Shown in pieces: positions 46,981 to 59,200 of a DNA stretch of 64,000 nt (position 1 is its first letter; every line of letters begins with the position of its first letter). The stretch comes from Tetradesmus obliquus (Eukaryota > Chlorophyta > Chlorophyceae > Sphaeropleales > Scenedesmaceae). The position numbers and the translations under genes are program-made. A model generated the notes under the pieces. That model was given only the letters and a program-made list of their open reading frames with translations, did not search any database and had not been told where the DNA came from. Location of the stretch: positions 4,269,501-4,333,500 of the forward strand of contig CP126204.1 in assembly GCA_030272155.1 (NCBI GenBank), read 5' to 3'.

Positions 46981-49641
46981 TCAAGCTGGAGCTGACACAT
47001 CGCCAAGGCATGTGACGTTCTGGAACACCTGCCCTGCCTGCTTCAGCCACGTCTGGTTCCACAGGCACGTGGCAGCGCGCGAGAAGTCCCCGCTGAGCCG
47101 CCGCTGCACGATGTGTGCGCACATGCGGCACTCATTGGTGCCGCCTTGTAGCATGGCGTGGTAGCGCTGGTAGCCAGGGCTGAGCTGGTGCAGCTGCAGT
47201 GCACAACAAGGAAATTTTGCAGCAATAGCAGTTGGTGAAAACATAGGTGAGCAGCAGCAGCAGGCTCTCTCAATTACCAAAGGTGCTTTAGATGTCCTAT
47301 GCAGCAAACTGAACACGCACGAAGGCATGAAGGCAGGGAGGATGCGTGAGCACAGACACGCCTCAACAAACGCTCTGCACAAGAAGCAAAACACATCACA
47401 CACTCACCGGCTTGTGCTTCCATGCAAGCATGCGCTCATATCGGCTGCGATCTGCCATTATGTCAGCCACCAGCGCATCCAGCTGCTGCACACCCACACC
47501 CACCTTTCCTGTCCAAAATTTGGGGCACATAATCTCGTGCCAGCACATGCATGCATGCACAACGTCAGCGCCAGAGCCAGCTTCAGCCCTGCTTACATGT
47601 GTGAAGGAAAACTCTCCCTCTACAATTTCACCAGCAAGCACACCCGTGCACAGACACGCCTGAACAAACGCTCTGCAGACAAAGCAAAACACATCACACA
47701 CTCACTGGCTTGTGCTTCCACGCAAGCATGCGCTCATAGCGGCTGCGATCCGCCATTATGTCGGCCACCAATGCGTCCAGCTCCGCCACAGTGCTGGCGT
47801 TGCCGCCTTGGCCATAAATGATGACCGCCTGCGGCTCGGGCAGGATGTCCAGAATGTTTGAGGAGCCCTTGTAGATGGGCACACAGCCTGCAAGGGGCAA
47901 TTTTGAAGAAAATAGTGCGGTGAGCGATCTTTGATCGAAAGTGGCACCCAGGTATTTTTATTTCCTCCGTGCTCGCCATGCTTATTGGCTGCGTGCGGCT
48001 CTGGCATAATGTCCAGAATGTTTGAGGAGCCCTTGTAGATTGGAACGCAGCCTGCAGGGGGCAGCAAGCCATGCAAAACCAGTGCAAGCCACAGCAGGGC
48101 GTGTCCAGGGTCGTGATCTGGTCAGTTCGGGCATGATGTCCAGCACGTTGGGCGAGCCCACAGCATGCAAGGATTCAGCCAATGGAATCAACAGTAACAG
48201 GAATGCTACGGCGTTCACGTGGCGGCTGTGGGTAATGTGCAAGGTTGTGCGAGCACGGTGCCCGTGTGACCATACAAGCAGCAGCTGGAGGAGATTCAGT
48301 GAGTCCACAGGTACCGCAGCACGGCAGCTGACAATTTGATACAGGGCTGGTGTTCAACAGTGTTGCGTGTTGCTTGTCGCAATAACAGCGCTGGTTCGTT
48401 TGCAAGCAGCAGGCGCACCTGATGACAGCGCGTCCCAGATCTTCTCTGTAATGTAGTCGAAGGAGATGCTGTTCTCCATGGCCACACAGAACTTGTACCT
48501 GCAGGCACAACAGTCAGCAGTGCATGACGGCAGGATCAGCAGCGGTGCCTACAGAAACCTAAAGTCTCTGCCTGCAGCGCGTGCAATAGAGGCGCGGTGG
48601 TACAGCACTTTACAGCAGCAGCTTCTGATGCAGTGCCTGCTGAGCATACCACTGCATGCCAAGCATCTGTGTAGAGCATTGCTTTGGTCTGCCCGACACG
48701 ACAACACGTGTGCCCTGCCGTGTGGGTAGCCACATCACAACATCTGCACTCCAACCGCTTCCCACAGCCCAGCATGCAGCATGCTCCACAGTAGCACCAA
48801 CCCACACCCACACCCCACCCACACCCTCAGTACACCCAATAGATGTCTTTAGGGCCCGCATGCATGCATGCATGCAGCATCACACCGCCTCTCAACACCG
48901 CTCACCGCTGGAACACCTCCCTCTTGCTCAGCTTGCGCCCCTGCTCCTCAGGCCACGGCTTGTTGTTGCTGCAGGTGCCAAACGCATGCACGGCTGCCCG
49001 CGCATTTGGCAGCGTCACCCACTCGGCCATTATCTTTGCCCGGCCACTGGGACTGCCACAGTTGCTGTTGATGTATGCAACGCCATCCTGCTTCTGCTCA
49101 TAGGGGAGCTCCGGCGCATGCACCATGTTAGTGCCCGTGACAAAGTCGTGCTGCGTTTCGTGGTGCATCGTGGACTGCACTTGGCTGCAGGAGCGGTATG
49201 TTGCTTCGCTCTCATAGCTGCACGGGTGAAGTACAACACAGACAGGGACAGGCAGGTCACATCCAGCAGCAAACACAGGCAGTCAGTGGTATGCCGCATC
49301 ATGGACTGCACTTGGCTGCAGGAGCAGTACGTGGCTTCACTCTCCTAGCTGCAGGAGCAAAGTTCGAACAGACGGAGACAGGCCAGGGACACTGAGAAGA
49401 TTGCACAGGCTTGAGTGAAATGCTGCCAGTGCTCAGATGAAAGCGCCTGCCGGTGATGCGGTTAGGCTGCGCCAGTAGAATCATCATACTACCGCAGCAT
49501 CACACCGTGCTACGCATAGCCAGTCAGTTGCTCACTTGCACATGTAGTGTGGGTCGTCTATCCAGTTGTAGTATGCTGCTGACTCAAGCGACACCGCAAA
49601 GCGTATCTGCTTCGGGTGCTGCCTCGGCGGAATGCCGCTAG

Positions 49642-49696
<55 letters not shown>

Positions 49697-50586
49697 GCGG
49701 TGTTAGGTAACAATAACAAAGGCGAGCGCGCGGAATGGCATGCAGGCGTGTGCCTTTATCGCCGTCAGTTCCAGAGACGATGCTGTCGTTGCTGCTGGGG
49801 AACGCACTGTAATGCACCATGCCTTCTGCATATCTTCTGCAGTTGCCTATACAGGAGTGGCACTGATGCCACCTCATGCTATTGTGCCTGTACTGCTGGT
49901 GCTCACACGACTGACATGATACAGCACCATGCACCTGGATCAAGCAGTTCTATAGTATTACCCGGCGGTGCATACCTCTCGTGTGCCCGGTGTGTGAATG
50001 TACATGCCGTCTGCTGTTGCAAAGCGTGACGCATTCATTGTGAACACGCAGTCGATGGGTACGCCTTGGCAGGTGCAGTTGAGCTCATGCTGCAGCAGCA
50101 GGCAAAGCAGCAAGAGTCCAAGCAGCAGCTAGTCAGCGCACCCTGGCCACAAGCAGTGCTGCGAGCTGGTCATGCTGCATCTGGTGCATGTGTTCCGCCT
50201 TTGCTCGTGTTGCATATTACCGTCAGCAGCTTTCTGGGGCCTGCTAATCAAGTCAGGGTGTGCAGCCTCCATGGCAGGCAAGCAAACCCGCAGTACTCAA
50301 CCCATGGCATGCACTGCTGGCAAAAGGCTCATACCATCAAAGATGTTGCCAGGACCCACATGTACCTTTCCTTCCCAAAATTCACTGTGGCCGGCACTGG
50401 TGCAGCTGTTGCTCACCCAATCGGGATGCGCTGCATCCATAGCAGGCCCTTGCATGTTTGTTTTGGCCCTCACTCCTAGATCACTGATGCGTTGCGGGGC
50501 GTGCATGGCCTGCCAGAAAGGCCACTGCCCACTGCGCTGCAGTCCTATTACTACCGGCTGCTTCGCTGCTTCCAGCAACGCAGCAT

Positions 50587-50620
<34 letters not shown>

Positions 50621-50815
50621 GCCTGCTTGCGCTGCTGTGCTGGCTGTGTGTGTTTCACTGCCTGGGGTGATTACACTTGCAGGAGCCTGCCATTTGACTT
50701 GTGTGACCGTTGGGAAGCGTGATATGACAGCCAGGTAGAGCAGCACAGCCAGCAGAGGCAGCAGCTTGGTGTATGCTGGCCATGCTGCCGGCGTCTTGCC
50801 TGCAGGTGGTGGCAT
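46981..50815 (-). CDS. GT10 family fucosyltransferase
   Basis: Type II Golgi enzyme expected to move fucose from GDP-fucose to a glycan (alpha-1,3/1,4 linkage in the family). Exons: 50474-50815, 49976-50089, 49536-49642, 48906-49217, 48419-48498, 47706-47887, 46981-47193. All phases close and give 449 residues, normal for the family. ATG at 50815 begins a short cytosolic tail and an anchor helix (LLPLLAVLLYLAVI), then a Ser-rich stem. Family signatures: CVFTMNASRFATADGMYIH, RFAVSLESAAYYNW, and the donor-binding block YKFCVAMENSISFDYITEKI followed by VPIYKGSSNILDI. Partial copies of exon six exist on both sides; one (near 47406-47483) could be a cassette exon. Confidence 0.88.
47405..47790 (-). 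repeat. Copy of fucosyltransferase exon-six end
   Basis: LDALVADIMADRSRYERMLA (and WKHKP) is encoded at 47706-47788 and again at about 47406-47483. The copy has an AG directly before it and the donor GTGAGTG, and is in the same phase. Confidence 0.9.
47828..48180 (-). repeat. Upstream copies of fucosyltransferase exon-six start
   Basis: VPIYKGSSNILDI (exon, 47840-47887) is repeated at about 47990-48057 and, degraded (SPNVLDIMPEL), at 48122-48165. The first copy keeps its CAG acceptor. Confidence 0.88.
49645..49694. repeat. (CTG)n tract at a fucosyltransferase 3' splice site
   Basis: About 15 units, CTG in gene sense, ending in CTGCCAG before exon 49536-49642. Confidence 0.85.
50322..50366 (-). 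repeat. Dispersed repeat, copy in fucosyltransferase intron
   Basis: On the minus strand reads TACATGTGGGTCCTGGCAAC then ATCTTTGATGGTATGAGCC, matching plus-strand copies at 55720, 56777 and 60412. Confidence 0.75.
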
Positions 50816-51347
50816 GGCTGCTGCTACTGCCTGGCTGAGACCAGCATGTGGCTGCAGCTGTTATGCAGCTGCACTTGCAGGATGGTGCGGATGTTATACA
50901 CGTTGGTGTGCAATTCAATGCCAGAGGTGCGGAGCTGTTGTGCGCTTGCCAGCAGCGAGCAGTACAGAGGTTGGTGCCGTGGCAGTTGACGAAAGCAGCA
51001 GCTGTCGATCGGTCTTCTGACAAGAGTTTCAACAACTCAACGAAAGCCCTGATAATATCGGCAGGTTTGTTTGTCCAACAGCATTTGAAGTGACGGTTAC
51101 GAAGGGTTTGCGAGTGACATGTGCCAGCCTGCTGCCATGTGAGTCAAGAACGCTGGGCGACTTCAATGGCTTGAGGACGCATGCATCAATTGAAGGGGGC
51201 AGGAAACGGCTGTACTTGCGTAGGAACTGCCCCTGCCACCTGCCATCCTGTTGCTGCTGCTACAGCGCTGCTGCTGCTACAACTCATCCACTACTGCTGC
51301 ACTACTGCTGCACACTTGCGAAGCCACAGCTGCGTCAAACTGCAACC
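50816..51347. promoter_or_regulatory. Divergent promoter, fucosyltransferase and OMS1-like
   Basis: The 532 bases separate two oppositely transcribed genes and must hold both promoters. No specific element could be assigned. Confidence 0.4.
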
Positions 51348-52463
51348 ATGAAGCTTCAGCACGTGTTGATGGGCTCTGCGGCCTTTGCAGCGTCTGTGTA
51401 TGGTGGCTACACGATTGGACAGCCCATGAAAGCCTTGCCACAGCCAGCAGCAACAGCAGCTGACGAGGCAGCAGGCAGCTGTGCGTTTGGCCGGCTGGCA
51501 GGCGTTTATGACAGTATCATTGGCTCAGAGGAGCGATGGATGTTATATGGGTGGCTGCGCTGGTGGCTGCTGCGCGATGCACAGGCGAGTGGCAGCATGC
51601 AGAACATTTGGCACCATGCATGGCACGGCTGGCCCTTGCCATGCTGCTGCTTGCCGTCACAGGGACCTCAGCTCAATGCTTCGAGCAACTAGTGTGCGGA
51701 TAGCAAGTGTTGTCGCTGTGCTATTGCACTGCTGCTGCTGCTGCCGCCAGGGTGACGTGTTGGAGATATCTGCGGGCACTGGCCGCAACCTGCCGCACTA
51801 CAGCTACTCAAAGCTGTCATCTCTGACCCTCACAGACATCAGCCAGCCTATGCTGAAGCAGGCAAGTGACGCACACTGCAGATGACTACAGCAGCCATAG
51901 TAACAGCAGCAGCAGCAGCAGCACGAGGCAAGAGGCCTGCTGTCCACAGCTCACAGCAGCAGCAGCAGCAGCAGCAGCAACAGCAAGAGGCTGGTCTGTC
52001 CACAGCTCACAGCAGCAACATGGGGTAGCCTCTCCTGCCGCGTGGCAACAGCACCGACCGTTCAATGCTGCTTCAAAGCTTCCAGCAGAGCAGTAGCGGT
52101 GGCTGCAGGGAGTAAAAGGCAACGCCTGCTCTGACACTTCCTTGTGAAGTTCCTGGCTGCTGCTGCTGCTGCTGCTGCTGCTGCAGGCTCGCTCCAAGTA
52201 CTTTGATGAGCTGCAGCTGCAGTACAAGCAGCCAGATGTCACCGTGAAGTTCCTGCTTGCTGATGCAGAACGATTAGTAGCAGCAGATGGGCAGCCGCCG
52301 GTGACCGTGCCACTTCCAGTTAGCAGCAGACGCGGTGCCGGCAGCAGGGCTAGCAGCAGCACTACAGGCTGGCGATTCAAGCAGGACAGCAGCAGCAGCA
52401 GCAGTACTGAGCGTGAGGGTGAAAGGCGCAGTCCGGAGCAGCCAGGCAGCGTCTGGCGGTTCA

Positions 52464-52497
<34 letters not shown>

Positions 52498-52690
52498 AGA
52501 CAGTGCAGCAGCTGAGTCAGCAGAAGAGCCAGCAGCTGCGAACAGCAGCAACAGCGTTGAGCAGACAGCCAGTGGTGCAGATGCTGCCACCAGCAGCAAC
52601 ACAGCAGCACCAGCAGCAGCAACAGCCAGCAGCGGATGGTGGCGGAAAGCACCAGAGCCGTGCACCTGCCATGCCACGACTGCTGAATAC

Positions 52691-52742
<52 letters not shown>

Positions 52743-54525
52743 CGTTCCAGCCTGGCAGCTTTGATGTTGTGGTGGACACCTTTGGCCTGTGCTCCTGCAA
52801 GGACCCTGCTCAGGTGAGGTTGGTCCCATGCATCAGTTGCGTGTGTTTCTTGTATGGTATTTTCAGGTGCGTTGCAAGTGTGAAGCAGCATTCTTGCAGA
52901 CAAGGAAGCAGTGTTCTTGCAGACACCCGTGTGCAGGAAGGGCAGGCTGAAGTCGCTGTGTCAGCATGTCGCACTGTTAGGCAGCAAGCGTGTTGGGCAG
53001 CTGTCGTGTGGCCTGTGCTCCTGCAAGGACTCTGTGCAGGTGATCCGGGGATGACGTGGCAGCTCTGCATGTACCTTGGTTCAAATTTGTTTAAACATGG
53101 AATTCGAATTGTTTAAACATAGAAGTGGAGTGAAGCATTGTTCCTGCTGACGCTCGTACGAAAGCAAGTCAGGCTGAGGTTGCTGCGCCACACACGATGC
53201 ACCTTCAGGCAGCGAACCTGGTGGGCAGACACTGTGTGGGGGATTCAACACATCACGAAGCCATCCACGTAACCATGCATGCACTCCCTTCTGCCTCCGT
53301 CTGTGCAGGCGCTGCAGCAGGCGGCTGCGCTGCTGAAGGCTGGCGGCAAGCTGCTGCTGCTAGAGCACAGGAAGAGCAGCTGGGGCTGGCTGAACAGCCA
53401 CATACATCCTATCTGCCATGCCATAAAACCAAGTACACCGTCCTGTGTAGACCTGTAATGTGTCGATGGCATGCTGGTGCTGCAGGTGCTGCAGCAGGCT
53501 GCTGCGCTGCTGAAGCCTGGCGGCAAGCTGCTGCTGCTGGAGCACGGGAAGAGCAGCTGGGGCTGGCTCGATAGCCACATACATCCTGTCCGCCACACAC
53601 TGAAACCAAGTACAACGTCCTGTGTAGACCTGTAATGTGTCAATTGCGTGCGGGTGCTGCAGGTGCTGCAGCAGGCTGCTGCGCTGCTGAAGCCTGGGGG
53701 TAAACTGCTGCTGCTGGAGCATGGCAAGAGCAGCTGGGGCTGGCTCAATAGCCACATGGATGAGCGGGCAGCAGGGCACTACAGGCAGTATGGCTGCTGG
53801 TACAACAGAGACATATTGGACATCGTGCAGCAGGTGCGCCTCCTGCCCAACAATTGACGGTTTGGTGAAGTTCCTTGTTGGATTGTGCTTTGCACATTAT
53901 ACCTGCATGTGTGTGCAGTCAGGAGTTGTGGGTAGCCTGCACTTCGCTGCGTGTTTGCAGGTTTTAAATGTTGCCCAACAGCATGCCATTTGGTGAACCG
54001 GATTCATCCAAGTGTGCTCGTCTGCAACATCGTTTTTGGGCAACCCAGAAAGATGCTGGCTCGCAACATGTGCCTCACCCATCCCGACTATTTGTTTGCG
54101 CCAACTTCTGAGTGCAGCAGTTGCCTACACTCCACTCAATCTGCAGCTGTCAGCTTTGCGCATTGGCTCACTTCAAACGTATCCTACGCTGAGCTTGTGG
54201 CCGCTCCTCTGCAGCATGTGCTGTCAGCACGCCGGGCTGCAAGTCACCTTGTGTTTCAGGTGGCACCTTGGCACCTAATTGTTGTTCCTCCGCTGTGCAG
54301 GCATTTGAGGATGTGCCTGCCCTGCTGCTGCACTGCATGTCGTGCCCGCAGGCTGGGCTGCAAGTCAGCTCTTCATCCAGGTGGCACTTTGGCACTTCTT
54401 ACCTGATTGTCGCAACAGCACCGGCAGCAGCGGCAGGTGCTGCTACCGAGGCGGCTGGAGCTGGTGTGTCAGCAGCGGCAGGTGCTGCGGCCAGGGCGGC
54501 TGGCGCGGGTGTGTCAGCAGCTTGA
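51348..54525 (+). CDS. OMS1-like SAM-dependent methyltransferase
   Basis: Class I methyltransferase similar to yeast OMS1, a mitochondrial inner-membrane protein. Exons: 51348-51584, 51751-51861, 52187-52813, 53663-53833, 54352-54525, all phase zero, 439 residues. ATG 51348 opens a short hydrophobic segment (GSAAFAASVYGGYTIG). Motif I, the SAM-binding loop, is GDVLEISAGTGRNLPHY; motif II SFDVVVDTFGLCSCKDP; motif III LLKPGGKLLLLEHG, followed by RQYGCWYNRDI, typical of OMS1. Exon three carries an insert of about 110 low-complexity residues between ADAERL and SFDVVV. Introns one and two begin with GC rather than GT (CAG then GCGAGT; CAG then GCAAGT). TGTAA lies 257 bases after the stop. Substrate unknown. 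Confidence 0.85.
52156..52186 (+). repeat. (CTG)n tract forming an OMS1-like 3' splice site
   Basis: GGCTGCTGC... nine CTG units ending in CTGCAG right before exon 52187. Confidence 0.85.
52780..53045 (+). repeat. Copy of OMS1-like exon-three end
   Basis: GGCCTGTGCTCCTGCAAGGA occurs at the exon end (52784) and again at 53010, followed in both by CAGGTGA-type donor sequence. Confidence 0.85.
53308..53765 (+). repeat. Three copies of the OMS1-like motif III exon start
   Basis: LQQAAALLKPGGKLLLLEHG is encoded fully at 53663-53765 and as upstream partial copies at 53310-53405 (one Pro to Ala, Gly to Arg) and 53487-53585. All three follow TGCAG. The two upstream copies are followed by nearly the same 70 bases (CAAGTACA, GTGTAGACCTGTAATGTGTC). 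Confidence 0.92.
54235..54405 (+). repeat. Upstream copy of OMS1-like last exon start
   Basis: GGGCTGCAAGTCA ... CAGGTGGCACTTTGGCAC of the last exon has a copy at 54235-54278 (GGGCTGCAAGTCACCTTG, CAGGTGGCACCTTGGCAC). Confidence 0.85.
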
Positions 54526-54781
54526 TGAACAGTCGCGGACGACCTCCAGATACATGAACATCCTGATGGGCTGCACGTGCTTACAGGTGCTTTGCTGCCG
54601 GGCATGCGGGGCCGATGGCGTTCATGCTATGGCTTGATGGGTAACATGATGATGCTGCTGCAGGGCGTGTTGGTGCTGGTACTGGCTGGTGGTGTGCGTT
54701 TTGTGCTGGCTGTACCAGCGGCTCCAGTGCAGCAGCAGCCTTCCAGCCTTCCAGCAATGATTGCTGGCCTCGTGACAGCCG

Positions 54782-54786
54782 TGTAA
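54782..54786 (+). terminator. TGTAA polyadenylation signal, OMS1-like gene
   Basis: TGTAA 257 bases after the stop at 54525. Positional support only. Confidence 0.35.
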
Positions 54787-55686
54787 CACAACGTAGGTTT
54801 GGCGCCCGCTTACATTTCAAGCTGCAACCTCTCCGTCACCAGCAGATAAATGGTGATGACTGTGTTGAGTTGCCACCCGCAAAGCTAACATCCAGCTGGT
54901 GTGTGCTGTTGCACTCCATGATCAGCATGCATGCACCATATGGTGCTGCTCTGCGCTTGTGCGCATGCATGAAAGCATGCACTTCGTTACAGGGAACAGC
55001 AGTGCAGGCCAAAGTACACTGTTTTGTGCCATACGTATGGCAGGGTAGGAAACACGCCCTGCTGAGAAGCGCGGCTCAGCCCTGCGCCTGCGTGCTCATT
55101 GCATCCGCTACATGCTGGTACAACCACCATCTCTACCAGAAGACGGCATGGCAATGATGCAGCTGTGACCGTCGTCGTGCAGCAGTCCCTTCGTCACACA
55201 GAAGAACCAACAACATTTTAGAAAGGCTTGTCATGTGCGGCAATATCAACCTCGGGTGTATGCCAAAAGAAGTGTATATGCATGTGCTGCGCAATGGATC
55301 CTCAATGTAGCACCGCAACATGGTGACCAAGGCTGCCACCTGTGACAAACTCAGGACCTGAACAGCCCTGGCAGTGCACTGCTGATGCTTCTGTGTAGAC
55401 GTCTACGTGCAGTAGCTACTACAAACAGTAGAAACTTCTAAAACAAGGAGCAACAAGCGATAAGAAATGAGGAGGAAACTCCTGCTGTGAAATCCATTGA
55501 ACAACGGGCACGTGTATGTCAAAATGTATAAAGCATTGCAGGTAACACACATTGCAGTATTACAGTGCAGCAATGCAGCAAGAGATACACTATCCCAGGA
55601 GGCCTTGTTGCAAAGGACTTTTTGCGAGACAATGCACACTAGACATCCAGACTCAAACATCCTTTCACCGTGATACCGCCGGCACC

Positions 55687-55833
55687 ACACATTACACAGC
55701 ATGCCAATGCTATGTAATGAGAGAGGACAGTTACATGTGGGTCCGGGCACCATCTTAGATGGTATGAGCCACAACAGGCTGAACACCAGGTCTGACACCA
55801 GAAAAGAACACAGCATGCCAATGCTATGTAATG
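55687..55833 (+). repeat. Dispersed repeat, copy two, with flanking direct repeats
   Basis: TTACATGTGGGTCC then GGGCACCATCTTAGATGGTA and AGCCACAACAGG. ACAGCATGCCAATGCTATGT flanks it at 55696 and 55812 as a direct repeat 116 bases apart. Confidence 0.8.
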
Positions 55834-56015
55834 CAGCACTCAGTGCGTGGCACGAATGGAAAAGATATGTCACCACTGAAGCCACGCTGGACAGCACCAA
55901 CTCTGCAGCAACATTAGGATCGCAGCCACAGCAACTGATAAGCTGCAATATCCACACACAGCCCACATGACATACACTGTGGCATGGCACATGGCACACA
56001 GCATGATGCTGCTCA

Positions 56016-56205
56016 AGGGGAAGCAGGCCGCCTCTGCAGCTGAAACTGTCTGTGCCGGCATAGGCCTACGTGCTTGGTGCTGCCTGAAAAACAGCCTGCC
56101 CTCACAGCACCAGGCCGTTCAGCAGCAGCACTGCCGCAAACATCAGCATCGCGCTGTGCAGGGGGAAGCGGGCTGTCTCTGCAGCTGAAATTGGCTGTAG
56201 CCCAG
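56016..56205 (-). repeat. Copy near the dehydrogenase C-terminus
   Basis: TCTCTGCAGCTGAAATTGGC at 56168 has a partner CCTCTGCAGCTGAAACTGTC at 56031, with similar flanks (GGGGAAGC). The copy lies beyond the stop codon. Confidence 0.75.
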
Positions 56206-59200
56206 GCTTATAGCTCTTGTCCCTGCATTGATGCTGCTTGACTTCTGCGGTGTAGCCTTTAGCGGGAGCGGGGGTGATGCGGTAGACAGCTCCTGTGCGA
56301 GAAAAAGATAGCATGAAGCAGGCATAGCAATTCTGTGATGAGCAGATATCACCTTGTTGGCACACACATTGCCTGGCTACATACTCACGCAGTCCATAGA
56401 TTGGGGTCACTCTTTGTTGGGTGCAACATGTCAGACAGGTGAGTGCCCGTCACAAAACCAATTCAATCAAGCACTAAAGAAACCAAGTGCATTTGCAGCA
56501 CACCGTGTGTGGCACAGGCAAGGGGCTGTAGTGAACTAGTTGCCAGTACCCCGCCACCGCGTGCTAATAGCATCATCCTGATGCTTGAGCCACGTTTGAG
56601 TTCTGGATCGGCTTTTACCAGCTACAAGTTCTGCGCATTAGATTCAGGCAAGCTGGACTTGCTGTGGCACAACTGCGGTGGTCTCACCTGTGACATCGTC
56701 AGCCACCAGCATCGTTCCATCCAGCAGGAAATCCAAGGATATCGGCCGCCCTGCCAAACACATCATAATGAATAATGAGAGAGGATAGTTACATGTGGGT
56801 CCTGGCACCATCTTAGATGGCATGAGCCACAACAGGTTGAACACAAGGTCTGAGACCAGAAAGGGGAGTGAGCACCGTAGAACACAATGCATGAGCTACG
56901 CATGGTGCGTTCGAACTCACAACCGTGTAGTTCAATGAAGGGGGCGTGTGTGCACACATCAGAATACAGGCGGCAGGTTTTTGCAGTCAAAGTTGATGCT
57001 CTGGCTATATGACACATGTAACTACATGTCCTACAAGACCTGCACTTGTGGCTGTCATACGCATGTGGCGTGAAGCTGTTGCATATATGTTATATAACAT
57101 ACATGAGCTCAGCAGTTGAGTCAACTCACCCCATCCAGGGCTGTTGGTTGTGACAGTTATGTTTTTTGGGCTGACAGGAAGCTCCCAGCCGGTCACTACA
57201 CTCCGGTAGTTTGATGCCACCATGTTGCCACTTGTGCCAGTTAAGTCGACTGCCACAATTCGGCCGCTGCGGATGCCATGCTCCGCAATAAATGCGCTGT
57301 TGTTGTAGCTATCTTGGAAACCTTGCCACGTGCCATTGCGGCGGTTGATGGTGTAGAATCGGATTCCAATGGGCTCCTTGCTTGCTTCGAAGGCAAGGAC
57401 TGGCTTTACATTGCTGCCTGTTAGGACAAAAAGTTGCAGTTGACAGAGATCAGGAGAATGATTGCTCAATGGCAGCCAATAGCCACTGCTGTGCCTGGCT
57501 GTGCAGGCTGTGGGATGACCATGATTCACGTTCTATCTTCAAGTCAACAAAGGGCGATAGGCCTACAAGGACAGTCGTCTGCAGCCGATGACGTGCAACA
57601 AACATAGAGTGGAGCACATCAAACGACTCACTCTCTTTGATCCGCAGGCTGTGGTTCTCAAACACTCTCACCGCTTGAGCAGTCTCGCTTCTCGCCTCTC
57701 CTGTTTACATCAGGGTCTGCCACAGCCGACCACTTGCTGGTGCTGCCCACAGTGTGGCAGTAAGGGAAACCAAAGTCAACAGGTTGAGGACTGAGGGACT
57801 GCACAGTAGCCCAGGGAATGCAGTTCAACTCGTAGGCTGCAGGCTGGGACAACCCTTCCCTTGGGCTATCCTGTACGTGGCAGCGTCAGAAGTGGAGCAC
57901 AACAGGCTCTGAACCTGGTATACCTCAAGCGTGAAAATTTTCATGTGGCACTTTGCAGGGCATACATGGGCCCGCACTGCTGGCAGTGCATTGTTAGTAC
58001 TGTGGGCAGTATGAAGCACAACAGGGTCTTAAAAAGTGCAGCAGAGTAACCCAAGGAATGCAGTTGAGCTCGTAGGCACCACCTTGCGGCAGCCCCTCCC
58101 GCGGGCTATCCTGTAGATGACAGAATAAAAAGCATGATAATCGTGACACGCAAGTGAGAAGACGGTCTCCACTCTCTATTTTGTGTTTGTCTCTGGCCTT
58201 GCGTTCACGCTGAAATGGCGTGATACCGTCTAGCATAGCACATCACATCACATCACCGCACAGCACGATCGTTGCGGCAATGGACTGTCGACGCAACCAT
58301 GCAAGCAGATGCCCTCTGCACTCTGCCTCACACTAATCACTCCGTCACCCGCGCCGCATCCAACGCCCTGCTGGCAGAGCTGCAACAAACTGCTGCACAC
58401 AGCTGCTCAGAGTTGTGTGGCATGCTCCGTGCCACGGCTGATGCTAGGCCTCCCGGAGGCCGATGCTCCGTGCCACGGCTGATGCTAGGCCATGCTGCGT
58501 GCCACGGCTGATGCTAGGCCATGCTCCGTGCCACGGCTGATGCTAGGCCATGCTCCGTGCCACGACTGATGCTAGGCCTCCCGGAGGCTGAAATCACTCA
58601 CGCACCGTGAAGCACAGGTCCCTAGTGACAGGGTGCCAGTCCATGTCCCCGACCTCCCTGATGCCTGCACAGCACAGCACAGCACAGCACAGCACAGCAC
58701 AGCACAGCACAGCACAGCACAGCACAGCACAGCACAGCACAGCACAGCACATCACAGCAGTTTGTGTTCAGCAAGGACATGTTGTGAGGCACCTGCATGT
58801 TTGACACAAATAGGTTTGTATGAGAAGTGCGTAGCCTGCCTGAACGGTTCAGGCACATCGCTGCAGTGATCACTGAAGGAAGTCACGACTTCACATGAAC
58901 ACATTTGTGCATTAATTGCTTGCATGAATCTGCATGGGTGTTAGGTAGGTCAATAAGAACAGGAATACCAACTGGCAGATGGCCGCTGCAGCTTTTTTGT
59001 GATGCTGCTACCCGCCACCCTACGAGGCATACGGCATGCATGCATTACATTACATTACATTACATTACATTACATTACATGCTCCACTCAACGAGGAGTG
59101 GGAACCTCAGTCAGGAGCCAACGAGAGGCTCATAGGGGGAGGAAACATCGAAGAACGACTCATCATCATCCAAACCGTCAGAAGAGAACGCAGAAAAAAC

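Larger units (their letters stand above)
54526..56101. other. Convergent intergenic region
   Basis: Lies between the OMS1-like and sugar dehydrogenase stops. The open frame at 54577-54786 lacks support. Contains a copy of the dispersed repeat (55720-55833) and an extra copy of the dehydrogenase gene's last exon start (56016-56060). Minus-strand TGTAA at 55732-55736. Confidence 0.45.

Noticed and set aside
54577..54786. Hydrophobic open frame after the OMS1-like gene
   Set aside because: No start or splice support and no recognisable family; it lies in the expected 3' UTR before TGTAA.
56860..56940. GTTCGAACTC resembling a tRNA B box
   Set aside because: It is a self-complementary chance match; no A box, acceptor stem or cloverleaf could be drawn.
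58671..58750. Regular array that could be taken for a CRISPR
   Set aside because: Perfect 5-base microsatellite with no spacers, in a eukaryotic intron.
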